Assembly (NCBI GenBank): GCA_017306415.1
Contig: JAFKIL010000001.1
Location: forward strand, 682,001 to 746,000
Source: Microbacterium sp.
GTDB lineage: Bacteria; Actinomycetota; Actinomycetes; Actinomycetales; Microbacteriaceae
Length of the DNA stretch: 64,000 nt
Direction of reading: 5' to 3'
Position numbers and translations under genes: made by a program
Shown here: piece by piece, positions 25,828 to 36,121 of the stretch
How the letters are laid out: the number at the start of each line of letters is the position of its first letter
Position numbering within the stretch: the first letter of the stretch is position 1
The notes under the pieces: model-generated
Told to the model about the DNA's origin: nothing
Databases searched by the model: none
Seen by the model: only the letters and a program-made list of their open reading frames with translations

Positions 25828-26187
25828 GTGGCAGCTGCGCAATGGGAAGACTTCATCCGCGGACTCGATGACGAGGACCTCGCGAAGATCTCCGCGTTTC
25901 GCGACTTCTGCCGGAGCCTTCCGGGCGTAGCCGAACGAATCCATTCCGCCGACGTGACGTATGCACGCACGCGCTCCTTCGCGTCCGCGTACATCAAGAG
26001 CCACTATCTCGAAATCGGCATCGAACTGTTGCGCACGGTCACCGATCCGAAGCCGAGGACGTCCTTCTCGACATCGAAGAAGATCACGATGCACCGATAC
26101 AGCATCCGCCACCTCGAGGACTTCGACGACTCGATCAGAGCGCTCATCACGGAAGCGTCCGAGACCGTCGGTCCCGGCACGCGCTGA
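25828..26187 (+). CDS. DUF5655-like protein
   Basis: A 119-residue soluble protein beginning at GTG 25828. Its second half (TYARTRSFASAYIKSHYLEIGIEL then SKKITMHRYSIRHLEDFDDSI) resembles DUF5655, a domain of unknown function seen alone or fused to restriction-like proteins. A reading from 25705 is longer, but its extra codons overlap the divergent operator region and lack family character. A strong bidirectional hairpin follows at 26259. Confidence 0.68.
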   Translation: MAAAQWEDFIRGLDDEDLAKISAFRDFCRSLPGVAERIHSADVTYARTRSFASAYIKSHYLEIGIELLRTVTDPKPRTSFSTSKKITMHRYSIRHLEDFDDSIRALITEASETVGPGTR

Positions 26188-26258
26188 GTCTTCCCGTACT
26201 CAGAGTCGCCGGCCGGCCCAGGCGCGACGGGCTCGCCGATCTCGCGGGGCGAGATACG

Positions 26259-26306
26259 AAGGAGGCCCCGGGTTCCGCGCACTCACGCGGAACCCGGGGC
26301 CTCCTT
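26259..26306. terminator. Strong bidirectional terminator hairpin
   Basis: A perfect 21-bp stem (26259-26279 with 26286-26306) and a 6-nt loop lie 15 bases after the tmRNA 3' end and 71 bases after the DUF5655 stop, so it can end both transcripts. A short AA/TT flank stands in for a U-tract. Confidence 0.85.
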
Positions 26307-26321
26307 CAGGTGACAGCGGTC

Positions 26322-26690
26322 TGGTGGAGATGGGGGGAATCGAACCCCCGTCCATCGCTGGGTCTCTGCGCCTTCTCCGGGTGCAGTCTGTGCAGACGTT
26401 CTGCTCGGCTCCGACCTTTGTCACAGACACCCAAGTCGACGAGCCCAGCCTGGGAAGAGTCCCACGTGACGTCCAGACGCCGTCACGCAGCAAGTTCCCT
26501 AGATGACGCCAGGGTCCGTAGCGGGAACGCCTACGGTCTGACGGACTTCAGGCTCGCTTACGCAGCGAGGGCGAAGTCAGTGCGCTTTGCATCGGCACTT
26601 ATTGTTTTGCAGAGATCGTTAACGAGATAACCCTGCATCCTCGGCCCGCTTCTCGCAGATTCGAAGACGATGTCGAAACCGATCATCCCC
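26322..26690 (-). ncRNA. ssrA: Transfer-messenger RNA
   Basis: A 369-nt tmRNA on the minus strand. The 5' end GGGGATGATCGGTTTCGAC pairs with the 3' end CATCTCCACCA to form the tRNA-like acceptor stem (one G-U pair), with the T-arm GGGGGTTCGATTCCCCC present and CCA encoded. The tag reading frame gives ADAKRTDFALAA followed by TAA (stop at 26558-26560), a typical proteolysis tag ending in ALAA. It rescues ribosomes together with SmpB, encoded about 3.7 kb away. Confidence 0.97.
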
Positions 26691-26832
26691 GAGATCCTTC
26701 TTCCGAAGGGACCGCTGTCACTCTGTGGAATTGCCAGCTCGGGCATCGAAACACCCGAGCATCCCAGACTACAACGTTCGCGGCATCCTCACCATTCCGC
26801 GCCATCCGCCCGCCCCGCGTAGGCTCGGCGGC

Positions 26833-27507
26833 ATGAACGATGTCGTCATCAGCGTGCGCGGCGAGCACGAGATCCGCCGCGCCCCCGAGGAGGCGGTCGC
26901 GCGCCTCACGATCCGGGCCGAGGGTCCCGAACGCGGCGCTGTCGTCGAGCGGATCTCGGCCCTCACGGAGCCCGTTCGCGACGACCTGATCGCGCGGAAG
27001 GAGGCGGGCGGCGTCGTGGAATGGTCGAGCCAGCGCGTCTCGGTCTGGTCCGATCGCCCGTGGAACGCCGACGGCAAGCGCCTCGCGCCGGTGCACTACG
27101 CGTCGGTCGAGGTCGTCGCCACCTTCACCGATTTCGCCGCCCTGTCGTGGTGGGTCGGCGACGCGGCCGAGCGCGAGGGTGTGCAGATCGGCGAGGTCGA
27201 ATGGCGCCTCTCCCCCGCGACGCGCGTCCAGGTGGAGCGGGATGCCGCCACCGAGGCCGTTCACGTCGCCGTCTGGCGGGCCGAGGCCTATGCCGCCGCG
27301 CTGGGCATCGGCTCGGTCACGGCACTCGAGGTCGCCGACGTCGGACTCCTCTCCCGGCAGTCCGACGGTGCCGGGCAGCCGCCGATGCTGAAGGGGATGC
27401 GCGCCGCGTCGTTCGCCGCCGACGCCGGCGGCGGCTCCGGGTTGCACTTCGAGCCGGAGGACATCGTCGTCACGGCCGCCGTCGAGGCCCGCTTCGTCGC
27501 GCGATGA
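26833..27507 (+). CDS. SIMPL-domain (DUF541) protein
   Basis: A 224-residue protein with the SIMPL/DUF541 fold: ISVRGEHEIRRAPEEAVARLTI at the start, VEWSSQRVSVWSDRPWNADG, and the end EPEDIVVTAAVEARFVAR. Family members are often exported or associated with signalling, but no signal peptide is visible here, so it is probably cytoplasmic. The ATG at 26833 is chosen because upstream codons lack conservation and overlap the ssrA promoter region. It overlaps the peptidase gene by ATGA. Confidence 0.85.
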   Translation: MNDVVISVRGEHEIRRAPEEAVARLTIRAEGPERGAVVERISALTEPVRDDLIARKEAGGVVEWSSQRVSVWSDRPWNADGKRLAPVHYASVEVVATFTDFAALSWWVGDAAEREGVQIGEVEWRLSPATRVQVERDAATEAVHVAVWRAEAYAAALGIGSVTALEVADVGLLSRQSDGAGQPPMLKGMRAASFAADAGGGSGLHFEPEDIVVTAAVEARFVAR

Positions 27508-28850
27508 GCTCCGCCGTCACCTCTCCCCGCGCGGGCATCGCCGACCGCTTGTCACGCATGATCCAGCTGCCGACGGTGTCAGCCGAACTCGCGCAACGAG
27601 GAATGGCCCCCTTCGACGACCTCGTCGCCCTCATCGCCGAGCTCTACCCGCTGGCACACGAGCATCTCGACGTGGAGCACCACACCGACCTCGGCCTGCT
27701 CTTCCGGTGGAAGGGGCGGCGCGAGGCATCCGACGGCCCCGTCGTGCTGATGGCGCACTACGACGTCGTCCCGGTCGACGAGACCGACCCGTGGACGTAC
27801 CCGCCCTTCGAGGGACGCGTCGCCGACGGCTGGGTCTACGGCCGTGGGGCGCTCGACGACAAGGGGCCGTTGATCGTCATCCTCGAGGCGGTCGAGAACC
27901 TGCTCGCCGCGGGGTTCGTCCCGGCCCGCGACGTGTACCTGTCGTTCGGCGGCAACGAGGAGACATTCGGGGATGCCGCCCGCACGATTGCGGCGTCCTT
28001 CCAGGAGCGGGGCGTGACGCCGTGGCTCGTGCTCGATGAGGGCGGTGCCGTCGTCGCCGATCCCCTGCCGTTCGTCCGAGGCAGTGCGGCGATGGTCGGC
28101 GTCGCGGAGAAGGGCGTCGTGACGCTCCGCCTCTCCACGCGCGGCGACGGCGGGCATGCCTCCGCACCGCCGACAGTGACAGCCGTCCGCCGCATCGCCC
28201 GGGCGCTGGACCGCCTCGGCCCCGGCACGTTCCCCGCGCGTACGCCGCGCACGATCTCGCGGATGCTGCGGCAGTTCGCCGCGCTCAGCTCGGGCGCTCC
28301 GCGTCTGCTGTACCGCGTCCTCGCCGCCGTGCCGCCTCTCAACGCCCGCGTGTTCGCGCTGATGGGCGGGGAGCCGGCCGCGTTCGTCCGCACCACGGTC
28401 GCTGCGACGATGCAGTCGGGCGGCACGGCGGCGAACGTCCTGCCCTCGCAGGCGGACGCCACGGTGAACCTGCGGCTCGCCGTCGGCGACACCGTCGAGG
28501 GCGCGGTCCAGCGTCTGCGCCGCCGCATCCGCGACCCGAAGGTCGAAGTCACGGTGATCGAAGGCGACGACCCGACCCCCGAGTCCGCGATCGACAATGC
28601 GCAGTTCGCCCTGATCCGCGCGGCCGTGAGTGCGTCGCATCCGACCGCGACCACCGTCCCGTACCTGATGATGCAGGCGAGCGATTCGCGCCACTTCCAC
28701 CGGTTCTCCCCCGCCGTCTACCGCTTCGCCCCGCTCGCGATGTCGGCTGCGCAGCGGGCGTCCATCCACGGCGTCGACGAGCGGGTCGAGATAGCGGAGC
28801 TCGAGCGCGGCGAGCGTTTCCACCGCGCCCTCATCGAGCGGCTACAGTGA
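27504..28850 (+). CDS. M20-family metallopeptidase
   Basis: A 448-residue M20 peptidase/deacetylase with the two-zinc site: LMAHYDVVPVD (H and D), YGRGALDDKGPL, and FGGNEETFGDA (catalytic Glu followed by metal Glu). The lid domain carries GDGGHASAPPTVTAVRRI, and a C-terminal His (HGVDERVEI) is present. It would hydrolyse dipeptides or N-acyl amino acids. It is translationally coupled to the SIMPL protein. The substrate is not predictable from sequence. Confidence 0.92.
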   Translation: MSSAVTSPRAGIADRLSRMIQLPTVSAELAQRGMAPFDDLVALIAELYPLAHEHLDVEHHTDLGLLFRWKGRREASDGPVVLMAHYDVVPVDETDPWTYPPFEGRVADGWVYGRGALDDKGPLIVILEAVENLLAAGFVPARDVYLSFGGNEETFGDAARTIAASFQERGVTPWLVLDEGGAVVADPLPFVRGSAAMVGVAEKGVVTLRLSTRGDGGHASAPPTVTAVRRIARALDRLGPGTFPARTPRTISRMLRQFAALSSGAPRLLYRVLAAVPPLNARVFALMGGEPAAFVRTTVAATMQSGGTAANVLPSQADATVNLRLAVGDTVEGAVQRLRRRIRDPKVEVTVIEGDDPTPESAIDNAQFALIRAAVSASHPTATTVPYLMMQASDSRHFHRFSPAVYRFAPLAMSAAQRASIHGVDERVEIAELERGERFHRALIERLQ

Positions 28851-28881
28851 TCGCACCCGACATCCGTTGCAGAGGAGCACG

Positions 28882-30351
28882 ATGACGAACAGCGCGCCCG
28901 CACGCGTGACCCTCGGAACCCTCGCCGGCGTCGTCGGCTTCCTCGCGTTCGTCGAGTTCACCAGTGGTGTGCTGCAGGGCTACTACACGCCGCTGCTCAC
29001 GAACATCGCCCGCCACCTCGGCATCCACGACGCCGACGTCAACTGGCTCGAGGGCACGCAGCTCATGCTGTCCGCCCTCGTCGTCCCGGCCTTCGCGAAG
29101 CTCGGCGACATGATCGGTCACAAGCGGATGCTGCTGATCTCGACCGCGCTCACGGGGCTCGCGTCGCTCGTGCTGCCCTTCACCGACAACTTCGGCATCT
29201 TCCTCGCCGGATGGGCGCTGATGGGGTTCTACGTCGTGTGGCTGCCACTGGAGATCGCCCTCATCTGGTCGCGCTCGCGCCGGATGCAGGGCCGCGCCAC
29301 GATCACCGCACGCGCCGCGGGCATCCTGGTCGCCGCGCTCGAGACCGGAGCCATCGTGGGCGCCCTGGTCGGCGGGGCGCTCGGCGACATCCTGCCGCTG
29401 TGGATCGTGCTCCTCGTGCCGAGCGTCATGATCGTGATCTGCTTCTTCGTCGTGCTGTTCGGCGTGAAGGAGTCGCCGGACACGACGGGCGGCGTCTTCG
29501 ACACGGTCGGGCTCGTGCTCATCTCGCTCGCCCTCATCGCCTTCACGGGCGGCCTCAGCCTCCTCCGCATCAACGGGCCGGCCGACATCCTCTCGTGGCT
29601 CGTCGTCATTCTGGGCATCGCGCTCGTCGGACCCTTCGTGCTGTGGGAGCTGCGCCACAAGGACCCGCTCATCGACGTCCGGATGTTCCGCTCCCCCGCC
29701 CTCGGCCCGGTCTTCCTCACTGCCGGGCTCTTCGGGGTCAGCGTGCTCGGCGCGCAGGCTCCGCTGTCGACGTTCGCGCGCACGGACCCGTCGACCTACG
29801 GCTACGGCCTCGGCACGAGCGGATTCGCGACGTCGCTCATCATCGGCGTCTACCTCATCGCGATGATCACCGGCGCCCTGCTCTATCCGCTCATCGCGCG
29901 GCGGACCGCACCGCGACTCACCCTCATCGGCGCCGCGATCCTCGTCGGCGTCGGGTTCCTGCTCTTCCTGCCGTTCCACGCCAGCTACGCCGAGGTCATC
30001 GTGAACATGGTGATCGTCGGCCTCGGCTCCGGCGCGCTCGTGGCGGCGCTGCCGGCGGCTGCGGCATCCGCTGCGCCGGCGACCCAGACAGGCGTCGCCA
30101 CCGGGCTGACGAACTCGGTGAAGACCGTCGGCGGTGCGATCGCCTCGTGCGTCTTCGGCATCGCACTGCTGCACGGGGCCACGGGCGCGGCAGCGGAGGG
30201 CACCGCGGGATCGTTCGCCGGCTACGTCACCGTGTGGCTCGTGTGCGGCCTCACCGCGTTCGCCTCGGCCGTGCTGCTGCTGTTCGTGCCGAAGGATGCC
30301 TTCAGCGATCGCGCCGTCGCGGCCGCCGAGACTCAGCCGGCCGCGCGCTGA
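28882..30351 (+). CDS. MFS transporter (DHA2-like, 14-helix type)
   Basis: A 489-residue major facilitator with about 14 hydrophobic segments. The loop 2-3 motif AKLGDMIGHKRMLL is the canonical MFS signature A region. Length and helix count suggest a drug:H+ antiporter of the DHA2 type; the substrate is unknown. AGAGGAG precedes the ATG. It is 31 bp after the peptidase stop and may be co-transcribed. It is convergent with smpB. Confidence 0.9.
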   Translation: MTNSAPARVTLGTLAGVVGFLAFVEFTSGVLQGYYTPLLTNIARHLGIHDADVNWLEGTQLMLSALVVPAFAKLGDMIGHKRMLLISTALTGLASLVLPFTDNFGIFLAGWALMGFYVVWLPLEIALIWSRSRRMQGRATITARAAGILVAALETGAIVGALVGGALGDILPLWIVLLVPSVMIVICFFVVLFGVKESPDTTGGVFDTVGLVLISLALIAFTGGLSLLRINGPADILSWLVVILGIALVGPFVLWELRHKDPLIDVRMFRSPALGPVFLTAGLFGVSVLGAQAPLSTFARTDPSTYGYGLGTSGFATSLIIGVYLIAMITGALLYPLIARRTAPRLTLIGAAILVGVGFLLFLPFHASYAEVIVNMVIVGLGSGALVAALPAAAASAAPATQTGVATGLTNSVKTVGGAIASCVFGIALLHGATGAAAEGTAGSFAGYVTVWLVCGLTAFASAVLLLFVPKDAFSDRAVAAAETQPAAR

Positions 30352-30372
30352 AGCGGACGTCGTGCGGCGGGG

Positions 30373-30849
30373 TCAGTCGCCCAGACGGTTGCGCGAGCGC
30401 ATGGCGCGCTCGGCCTCGCGCTTGTCCTCGCGCTCACGGATGGTCTGGCGCTTCTCGTACTCGCGCTTGCCCTTGGCGACCGCGATCTCGACCTTCGCCC
30501 GGCCGTCCGAGAAGTACAGCTTGAGCGGGACGAGCGTGTAGCCGCCCGCGGAGATCGCGTGCGACAGCTTCACGATCTCGTCCTTGTGCAGCAGCAGCTT
30601 GCGCGTGCGCTTGGCCGCGTGATTGGTCCAGTGGCCCTGCGAGTACTCCGGGATGTTCACCGCGTCGAGGAACGCCTCGCCCCCGTCGATGTACGCGTAG
30701 CCGTCGCTGAGGTTCGCGCGCCCCTGGCGGAGCGACTTTACCTCGGTCCCGGTCAGGACGAGACCGGCCTCGTACGTCTTCTCGATGCTGTACTCGTGGC
30801 GCGCGCGACGATTGGTCGCGACGACCTTCTCACCGCGTTCCCTGGGCAT
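30373..30849 (-). CDS. smpB: SsrA-binding protein SmpB
   Basis: A 158-residue SmpB, the tmRNA partner in trans-translation. It has [29 protein letters not shown], the internal [17 protein letters not shown] and [24 protein letters not shown], and a basic C-terminal tail rich in Arg/Glu ([23 protein letters not shown]) that enters the mRNA channel. ATG 30849 follows GAGGAG. It is last in a prfB-ftsE-ftsX-smpB run on the minus strand. Confidence 0.98.
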   Translation of the reverse strand: MPRERGEKVVATNRRARHEYSIEKTYEAGLVLTGTEVKSLRQGRANLSDGYAYIDGGEAFLDAVNIPEYSQGHWTNHAAKRTRKLLLHKDEIVKLSHAISAGGYTLVPLKLYFSDGRAKVEIAVAKGKREYEKRQTIREREDKREAERAMRSRNRLGD

Positions 30850-30912
30850 GACGTACTCCTCGTTCGATGCCGGCGGGCGCACGGCAGCCCATCAGCATAC
30901 CCGAGTCGGGGC

Positions 30913-31827
30913 TCAGGCGCGCAGCCAGCGGCGGATCGCGAAGCCCGCGGAGATCGCGGACAGTGCGACGCCGATCACGATCACGATGGGGATGACGTAC
31001 GCGACGTCGCCCATTCCCACCCACGTGGCCACGAAGTCGATGCGCGACCGCAGGTAGCCGTTGACGCCGAACTGCACGCCCGCCCACACGGCGACGCCCG
31101 CGAGGACCGAGCCGATGAGGGCGGCGAACACCCCCTCGAGGATGAACGGGGTCTGGATGAACCGGTTGGATGCCCCGACGAGGCGCATGATGCCGAGCTC
31201 CCGCCGTCGGGCGAAGGCGGAGAGGCGGATCGTCGTGGCGATCAGCAGGACCGCGGCGATCAGCATCAGGCCGGCGATGCCGACGGCGATGTAGGTCGCG
31301 ACCGTCAGCGCGGAGAAGAGCGGCTGCAGCAGCTGCATCTGGTCCTGAACGCCTTGGATGCCCTTCTTGCCCGCGAACGCCTCTGTGATCACCTCGGAGT
31401 TCTCCGGATCGACGAGGTTGATGTAGAAGCTCGCGCCGAACTGCGACGGCGAGAGGATGTCCTTGTAGTCGTTGCCGAGCAGCGTGAGCGCGTTCTTGTA
31501 CGCCTGTTCCGGCGTCTCATACCGGACGTTGCGAATGAGCGGCTTCAGCGCCGACCCGTTCAGCCGGTCCTTGACCGACTGGATCTGGGCATCCGTCGCG
31601 GCACCGCCGTCGCAGGTCGCCTGACGCGCGCCGTCGACGCACATCGACACCTGCACCTGGGCCCGATCGGTCCAGAAGTCCCGCATCTTGCCGATCTGCG
31701 CCTGCATGAGGATCGCGGCGCCGACGAAGGTCAGCGACACGAACGTGACCAGCACGATCGAGATCACCATCGACGCGTTCCGACGGAGCCCGGACAGGGC
31801 CTCCGACAGGATCAGTCCCACCCTCAT
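30913..31827 (-). CDS. ftsX: Cell-division ABC permease FtsX
   Basis: A 304-residue FtsX. One N-terminal helix (about 20-43) is followed by an extracellular domain of about 120 residues containing [13 protein letters not shown], whose two cysteines may form a disulfide. Three C-terminal helices follow, with [24 protein letters not shown] between them. With FtsE it signals to peptidoglycan hydrolases at the septum. It overlaps ftsE by ATGA. Confidence 0.97.
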   Translation of the reverse strand: MRVGLILSEALSGLRRNASMVISIVLVTFVSLTFVGAAILMQAQIGKMRDFWTDRAQVQVSMCVDGARQATCDGGAATDAQIQSVKDRLNGSALKPLIRNVRYETPEQAYKNALTLLGNDYKDILSPSQFGASFYINLVDPENSEVITEAFAGKKGIQGVQDQMQLLQPLFSALTVATYIAVGIAGLMLIAAVLLIATTIRLSAFARRRELGIMRLVGASNRFIQTPFILEGVFAALIGSVLAGVAVWAGVQFGVNGYLRSRIDFVATWVGMGDVAYVIPIVIVIGVALSAISAGFAIRRWLRA

Positions 31828-32921
31828 CGCGTCGGGCCCACTTCGTCGTTAGAGTCGTCGAGGCCCAGGCGATCGGCCAGGCCGAGCTCATCGAGGTCCA
31901 CCTCCACGATGTCGAGCGAAGCGGTCCGCGGACGCGCGGGCTCGGAGGCATCGGCGCCGTCAGGTGCCGGGGCGGCGGCGGATGCCGCATCCTCTGTCGG
32001 CCCAGCCTGCGCGAGCGCAGCGGCGGCCTGGGCGGCGGCGAGGTCCTGCGCCTCCACCGTCTGCCGCGCGAGCTCGGGCTCGGCCGCCTGCTCGGCGGCT
32101 GCCACCGCGGCATCCACGACTTCCGGCTCGACGGCACCGGTCTCGACGATCTCGCGGTGCAGCTCGAGCACGGCGGTGAGAGCGGCGACGGACGCGGCGC
32201 CCCGCTCGGTCTCGGGCGCGAGCTTCGGGATGGCGGACGTGTCGCCGTATCCGCCGTGGCGCTCGTCGCGCACCAGCTCGCCCTCGTGCAGCTCGATGAC
32301 GCGTCGCTGCATCTGGTCGACGAAGCCCGCCTCGTGCGTCGCCATGACGACCGTCGTGCCTCCCGCGTTGATGCGCGCGAGCAGCTGCATGATGTCGACC
32401 GAGGTCGCGGGGTCGAGGTTGCCGGTCGGCTCGTCGGCCAGCAGGACCTGGGGGCGGTTGACGAGGGCGCGGGCGATCGCGACGCGCTGCTGCTCGCCAC
32501 CGGACAGCTCGTGCGGGAGCCGCTTCCCCTTGCCTTCCAGCCCGACGAGGGCGAGGGCCTCGGGGACGGCCTGCTGGATGAACGCGCGGGACGCTCCGAT
32601 GACCTGCAGGGCGAACGCGACGTTCTGCGACACGGTCTTCGTCGGCAGCAGCCGGAAGTCCTGGAACACGGCGCCGATGTGGCGGCGGAAGTAGGGCACC
32701 TTGCGGCTGGAGAGCGTGCGCAGGTCGCGCCCGAGCACCACGACCCGCCCCTCGCTGGGCGTGTCCTCGCGGAGGATCATGCGCAGGCACGACGACTTCC
32801 CCGACCCGGAAGGGCCGACGAGGAAGACGAACTCCCCGCGCAGCACCTCGTAGTCCACGTTCATCAGCGCGGGTTTGGAGGTGCCCCGATACCGTTTGGT
32901 GACGTTCTCGAACCGGATCAT
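31824..32921 (-). CDS. ftsE: Cell-division ABC ATPase FtsE with long C-terminal extension
   Basis: A 365-residue FtsE. The ATPase core (1-225) has Walker [10 protein letters not shown], signature [15 protein letters not shown] and Walker [13 protein letters not shown]. Most FtsE proteins end near residue 230; here about 140 further residues form an Ala/Glu-rich, probably helical region ([17 protein letters not shown]) ending in an acidic segment [11 protein letters not shown]. The extension keeps the same reading frame and overlaps ftsX by ATGA, so it is not an annotation artefact. It might dock a cytoplasmic division partner; that is inference. Confidence 0.95.
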   Translation of the reverse strand: MIRFENVTKRYRGTSKPALMNVDYEVLRGEFVFLVGPSGSGKSSCLRMILREDTPSEGRVVVLGRDLRTLSSRKVPYFRRHIGAVFQDFRLLPTKTVSQNVAFALQVIGASRAFIQQAVPEALALVGLEGKGKRLPHELSGGEQQRVAIARALVNRPQVLLADEPTGNLDPATSVDIMQLLARINAGGTTVVMATHEAGFVDQMQRRVIELHEGELVRDERHGGYGDTSAIPKLAPETERGAASVAALTAVLELHREIVETGAVEPEVVDAAVAAAEQAAEPELARQTVEAQDLAAAQAAAALAQAGPTEDAASAAAPAPDGADASEPARPRTASLDIVEVDLDELGLADRLGLDDSNDEVGPTR

Positions 32922-33020
32922 GGCTGTGTCAGCCTAAGCGCGGGGCCGTTCAGCGCTTCGAGCGACACCCGCTCATTCGCGAAAGTTCACGAAACCGCGA
33001 ACCGCGGGAGGAATCGGGCG

Positions 33021-34130
33021 TCAGTCCTCGTCGCGGCGCTTGCGCCAGCGGATGCCCGCGGCGATGAAGCCGTCGATGTCGCCATCGAAGACCGGTGCAG
33101 GGTTGCCCACCTCGTAGCCGGTGCGGAGGTCCTTGACGAGCTGCTGCCCGTAGAGGAAGTAGGAGCGCATCTGGTCACCCCAGCTCGCGGTGATGACACC
33201 GGCGAGCTCCTTCTTCTTGGCCGCCTCCTCTTCGCGCTGCAGCAGCATGAGTCGCGTCTGGAGGACGCGCATGGCGGCGGCGCGGTTCTGGATCTGCGAC
33301 TTCTCGTTCTGCATCGACACCACGATGCCGGTCGGGATGTGGGTGATCCGCACGGCGGAGTCGGTCGTGTTGACGGACTGGCCGCCGGGACCGGACGAAC
33401 GGAACACATCGACGCGGATGTCGCCTTCCGGGACCTCCACCGCCTGGGCCTCCTCCATGACGGGGATGACCTCGACGGCGGCGAAGCTCGTCTGCCGCTT
33501 GTCTGCCGAGCCGAAGGGGCTGATGCGCGCCAGGCGGTGCGTGCCCGCCTCGACCGAGAGCGTGCCGTACGCATACGGCGCGTCGACCTCGAAGGTCGCA
33601 GACTTGATGCCGGCGCCCTCCGCGTAGGAGGTGTCCATCACCTTGACGGGGTACTTGTGGCGCTCGGCCCAGCGCAGGTACATGCGCAGCAGCATCTCTG
33701 CGAAGTCGGTGGCGTCGTCGCCCCCGGCGCCCGAGCGGATCGTGACGACGGCGGAGCGCTCGTCGTACTCGCCGTCGAGGAGCGTCTGCACCTCGAGCTG
33801 GCCGACGATGTCCTCCAGCTCGGCGAGCTCGTGCCGTGCCTCTTCGGCGGAGTCCTCGTCGTCCATCTCGTTGGCGAGCTCGACGAGCACCTCGAGGTCA
33901 TCGAGCCGCTGCTCGATGTCGGTGATGCGCTTGAGCTCGGACTGGCGGTGGCTCAGCGCGCTCGTGACCTTCTGCGCCTGCTCGACGTCGTCCCACAGAT
34001 CGGGGGCGCCGGCCTTCTCGCTGAGCTCGGCGATGTCGGCCTGGAGCCGCGGAACGTCGACCACCGCCTGGATGTCGGCGAAGGTGGATCGCAGGGCCTG
34101 GATGTCGGCAGACAGATCGAATTCGAGCAT
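33021..34130 (-). CDS. prfB: Peptide chain release factor 2
   Basis: A 369-residue RF2. The stop-codon recognition motif SPF lies in [16 protein letters not shown] and the catalytic GGQ in [18 protein letters not shown]. The N-terminal coiled-coil domain spans about 1-110. It starts [13 protein letters not shown] with no in-frame stop, so the autoregulatory +1 frameshift of many RF2 genes is absent. Upstream and divergent is an MFS gene 24 bp away. The 98-bp gap to ftsE holds TTCGCG...CGCGAA inverted arms (32976-33001) that may be a weak attenuator. Confidence 0.97.
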   Translation of the reverse strand: MLEFDLSADIQALRSTFADIQAVVDVPRLQADIAELSEKAGAPDLWDDVEQAQKVTSALSHRQSELKRITDIEQRLDDLEVLVELANEMDDEDSAEEARHELAELEDIVGQLEVQTLLDGEYDERSAVVTIRSGAGGDDATDFAEMLLRMYLRWAERHKYPVKVMDTSYAEGAGIKSATFEVDAPYAYGTLSVEAGTHRLARISPFGSADKRQTSFAAVEVIPVMEEAQAVEVPEGDIRVDVFRSSGPGGQSVNTTDSAVRITHIPTGIVVSMQNEKSQIQNRAAAMRVLQTRLMLLQREEEAAKKKELAGVITASWGDQMRSYFLYGQQLVKDLRTGYEVGNPAPVFDGDIDGFIAAGIRWRKRRDED

Positions 34131-34154
34131 GACACTCCAGACTAACGTGGAAGG

Positions 34155-35444
34155 GTGACCGACGACTCCGCGCCCGTCCGCGTGGGAACGGTCCTCCTGC
34201 GATTCGGCCCGATGATCTATGGCCCGACGGTGCTGTTCTCGCTCGGCGAGGGCGCCGTCATCCCCCTCATCCCGGTGATCGCCTCGCAGCTCGGCGCGAA
34301 CCTGGCCCTCGCCGCCCTCGTGACGTCGGCGCTCGTGGTCGGGCAGCTGTGCGGCAACATCCCCGCGGGCTGGGCGGTCGCCCGCTTCGGCGAGCGCTAC
34401 GCCATGGCCGCCGGCGGCATCGTCGCGATCGTGAGCGGCGTGGCGCTGCTGTTCGCGCCGAACCTCGCGACGCTCACGATCGCCGTGTTCGTGCTGGGCT
34501 TCTGCGCGGCCGTGTTCGGCCTGGCGCGGCACTCCTTCATGACGACGCGGGTTCCGTTGACGTTCCGCGCTCGGTCCCTCTCACTCCTCGGTGGATCGTT
34601 CCGTCTCGGGACGTTCGTGGGGCCGTTCATCGCCGCGGGGCTCCTGGCGATCTTCGGCGACGAGCACTCCGCGATCTGGTTCGCGCTCGCGTGCCTCGTG
34701 GGCGTCGTGCTGCTCGTCCTTCTCGGACCGGACCCCGAGAAGCGGGTGGCGACCGCGCTGGCGGGCACCCCCGCGGACTCCCGTGCGACGGATGTGGCAG
34801 ATGACTCCGGCGAGGTCGTGACCGGGTCGATCCCGACGAGCGAGCGGGTGGGGGTGTTCCGGACGATGTGGCAGCACCGCGGCGTGCTGTCGCGGCTCGG
34901 GCTCGCCGCGGCATCTCTCTCCGCACAGCGCTCCGCGAGGCAGGTGGTGCTGCCGCTGTGGGGCGTGTCGATCGGGCTGGACGCGCAGACGATCGCGCTC
35001 GTGGTGGGAGTCTCGGGCGCGATCGACTTCGCCCTGTTCTATGCGAGCGGGCAGGTGATGGACCGCTTCGGCCGGCTGTGGGCGGCGCTGCCCGCGATGC
35101 TGCTGATGGGCGCCGGGTTCCTCGCGCTGTCGTTCACCCACGACCTGCCGACGGCGGCGATGTGGTTCGCGATGTTCGGGGCGGTGCTGGGCGTCGGCAA
35201 CGGCCTGTCCAGCGGCATCCTCCTGACCCTCGGCGCCGACGTTGCCCCACGAGCCGACCCCGCGCCGTTCCTCGGATCGTGGCGCACGCTCACGGATGGC
35301 GGCGGGGCGATCGCACCGCTGATCGTCACCGGCGTCACGGCGCTGCTGTCACTCTCCGCCGCGACCGGCGTCGTCGGAGTCATCGGTCTGCTCGGCGCCG
35401 TCGCCTTCGTCCGCTGGGTGCCGCGCTTCGTCCCGCGGCGCTGA
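34155..35444 (+). CDS. MFS transporter
   Basis: A 429-residue major facilitator with about 12 hydrophobic segments and a cytoplasmic loop of about 50 residues between helices 6 and 7 ([18 protein letters not shown]). The motif [15 protein letters not shown] is the loop 2-3 signature. The substrate is unknown. The GTG start lies 24 bp from the divergent prfB start, so the two promoters must overlap. Confidence 0.88.
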   Translation: MTDDSAPVRVGTVLLRFGPMIYGPTVLFSLGEGAVIPLIPVIASQLGANLALAALVTSALVVGQLCGNIPAGWAVARFGERYAMAAGGIVAIVSGVALLFAPNLATLTIAVFVLGFCAAVFGLARHSFMTTRVPLTFRARSLSLLGGSFRLGTFVGPFIAAGLLAIFGDEHSAIWFALACLVGVVLLVLLGPDPEKRVATALAGTPADSRATDVADDSGEVVTGSIPTSERVGVFRTMWQHRGVLSRLGLAAASLSAQRSARQVVLPLWGVSIGLDAQTIALVVGVSGAIDFALFYASGQVMDRFGRLWAALPAMLLMGAGFLALSFTHDLPTAAMWFAMFGAVLGVGNGLSSGILLTLGADVAPRADPAPFLGSWRTLTDGGGAIAPLIVTGVTALLSLSAATGVVGVIGLLGAVAFVRWVPRFVPRR

Positions 35445-35461
35445 ATTCCGGATGCCTCAGC

Positions 35462-36028
35462 TCACGCGGAGACCTCCGGCCGGAAGCGCATCGCGACCGC
35501 GCCGGAGCGGAACTCCCGACGCTCCACCAGCTCGAGACGGATGCGTTCGCGGAGGCCCGCGAGCAGTGTCGGCCCGTGCCCGGCGAGGACCGGGTGCACG
35601 ACGAACTCGTACTCATCGATGAGGTCGAGATCCGCGAGCGCCAGGGGCAGCGTCACACCGCCCACCGCCAGGTCGTCACCCGGCTGCTCCCTGAGCCGCT
35701 GGACCGCCGCGCCCAGATCGCCCCGGATCAGCTCGGCGTTCCAATCCACCTCGCGCAGCGTGCCCGACACGACGTACTTCTTCTTCGCATCGATGGCCTC
35801 GGCGAACGGAGTCTCCCACTCGCGCATCCAGTCGGGCCACCGCCCCGAGTCGGGCCTCCGCCACGCGGACTCCATCATCTCGTAGGTCACGCGGCCGTAG
35901 ATGAGGGCATCCGCCCGTTCCATCTTCTCGGTCCAGAACTGCATCAGCTCTTCATCCGGCGCGACCCCCGCCTCATGATGGACGCACCCGTCGAGCGTGA
36001 CGTTGATCGAGTATCGAAGTGTTCTCAT
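35462..36028 (-). CDS. Dihydrofolate-reductase-like (RibD C-terminal) protein
   Basis: A 188-residue protein of the RibD_C/DHFR-like family, common in actinobacteria: RTLRYSINVTLDGCVHHEAG, ALIYGRVTYEMMESAW, KKKYVVSGTLREVDWNAELI, LAVGGVTLPLALADLDLIDEYEF and HPVLAGHGPTLL. It probably reduces a pterin- or riboflavin-like substrate with NADPH; the true substrate is unknown for this subgroup. ATG 36028 (MRTLRYS) is chosen over an upstream one by homology. Confidence 0.88.
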   Translation of the reverse strand: MRTLRYSINVTLDGCVHHEAGVAPDEELMQFWTEKMERADALIYGRVTYEMMESAWRRPDSGRWPDWMREWETPFAEAIDAKKKYVVSGTLREVDWNAELIRGDLGAAVQRLREQPGDDLAVGGVTLPLALADLDLIDEYEFVVHPVLAGHGPTLLAGLRERIRLELVERREFRSGAVAMRFRPEVSA

Positions 36029-36121
36029 CCGTCGCTCCTCGCCGATGGCCGGCACCGCTGCTCGGCTCGCGATTCAGACTACGACGGGGCCGCGACACCG
36101 CTCCAAGAGCCCCGTCGTGCC

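Noticed and set aside
26310-26630. 106-residue open frame
   Set aside because: Lies on the opposite strand of the tmRNA gene; no coding features.
28831-30174. 447-residue minus-strand frame opposite the MFS gene
   Set aside because: Low-complexity Asp/Glu/Arg sequence; the plus-strand transporter is well supported.
32976-33001. TTCGCG...CGCGAA hairpin as a definite terminator after prfB
   Set aside because: Only a 6-bp stem and no T-run; ftsE may still be transcribed through it.
34090-34130. Programmed frameshift at the start of prfB
   Set aside because: No in-frame stop or slippery CTTT-TGA context; the reading frame is continuous.
30559-34145. Two long plus-strand frames across ftsX, ftsE and prfB
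   Set aside because: They lie opposite unmistakable genes, are Arg/Gln/Ser-rich and contain no domain.
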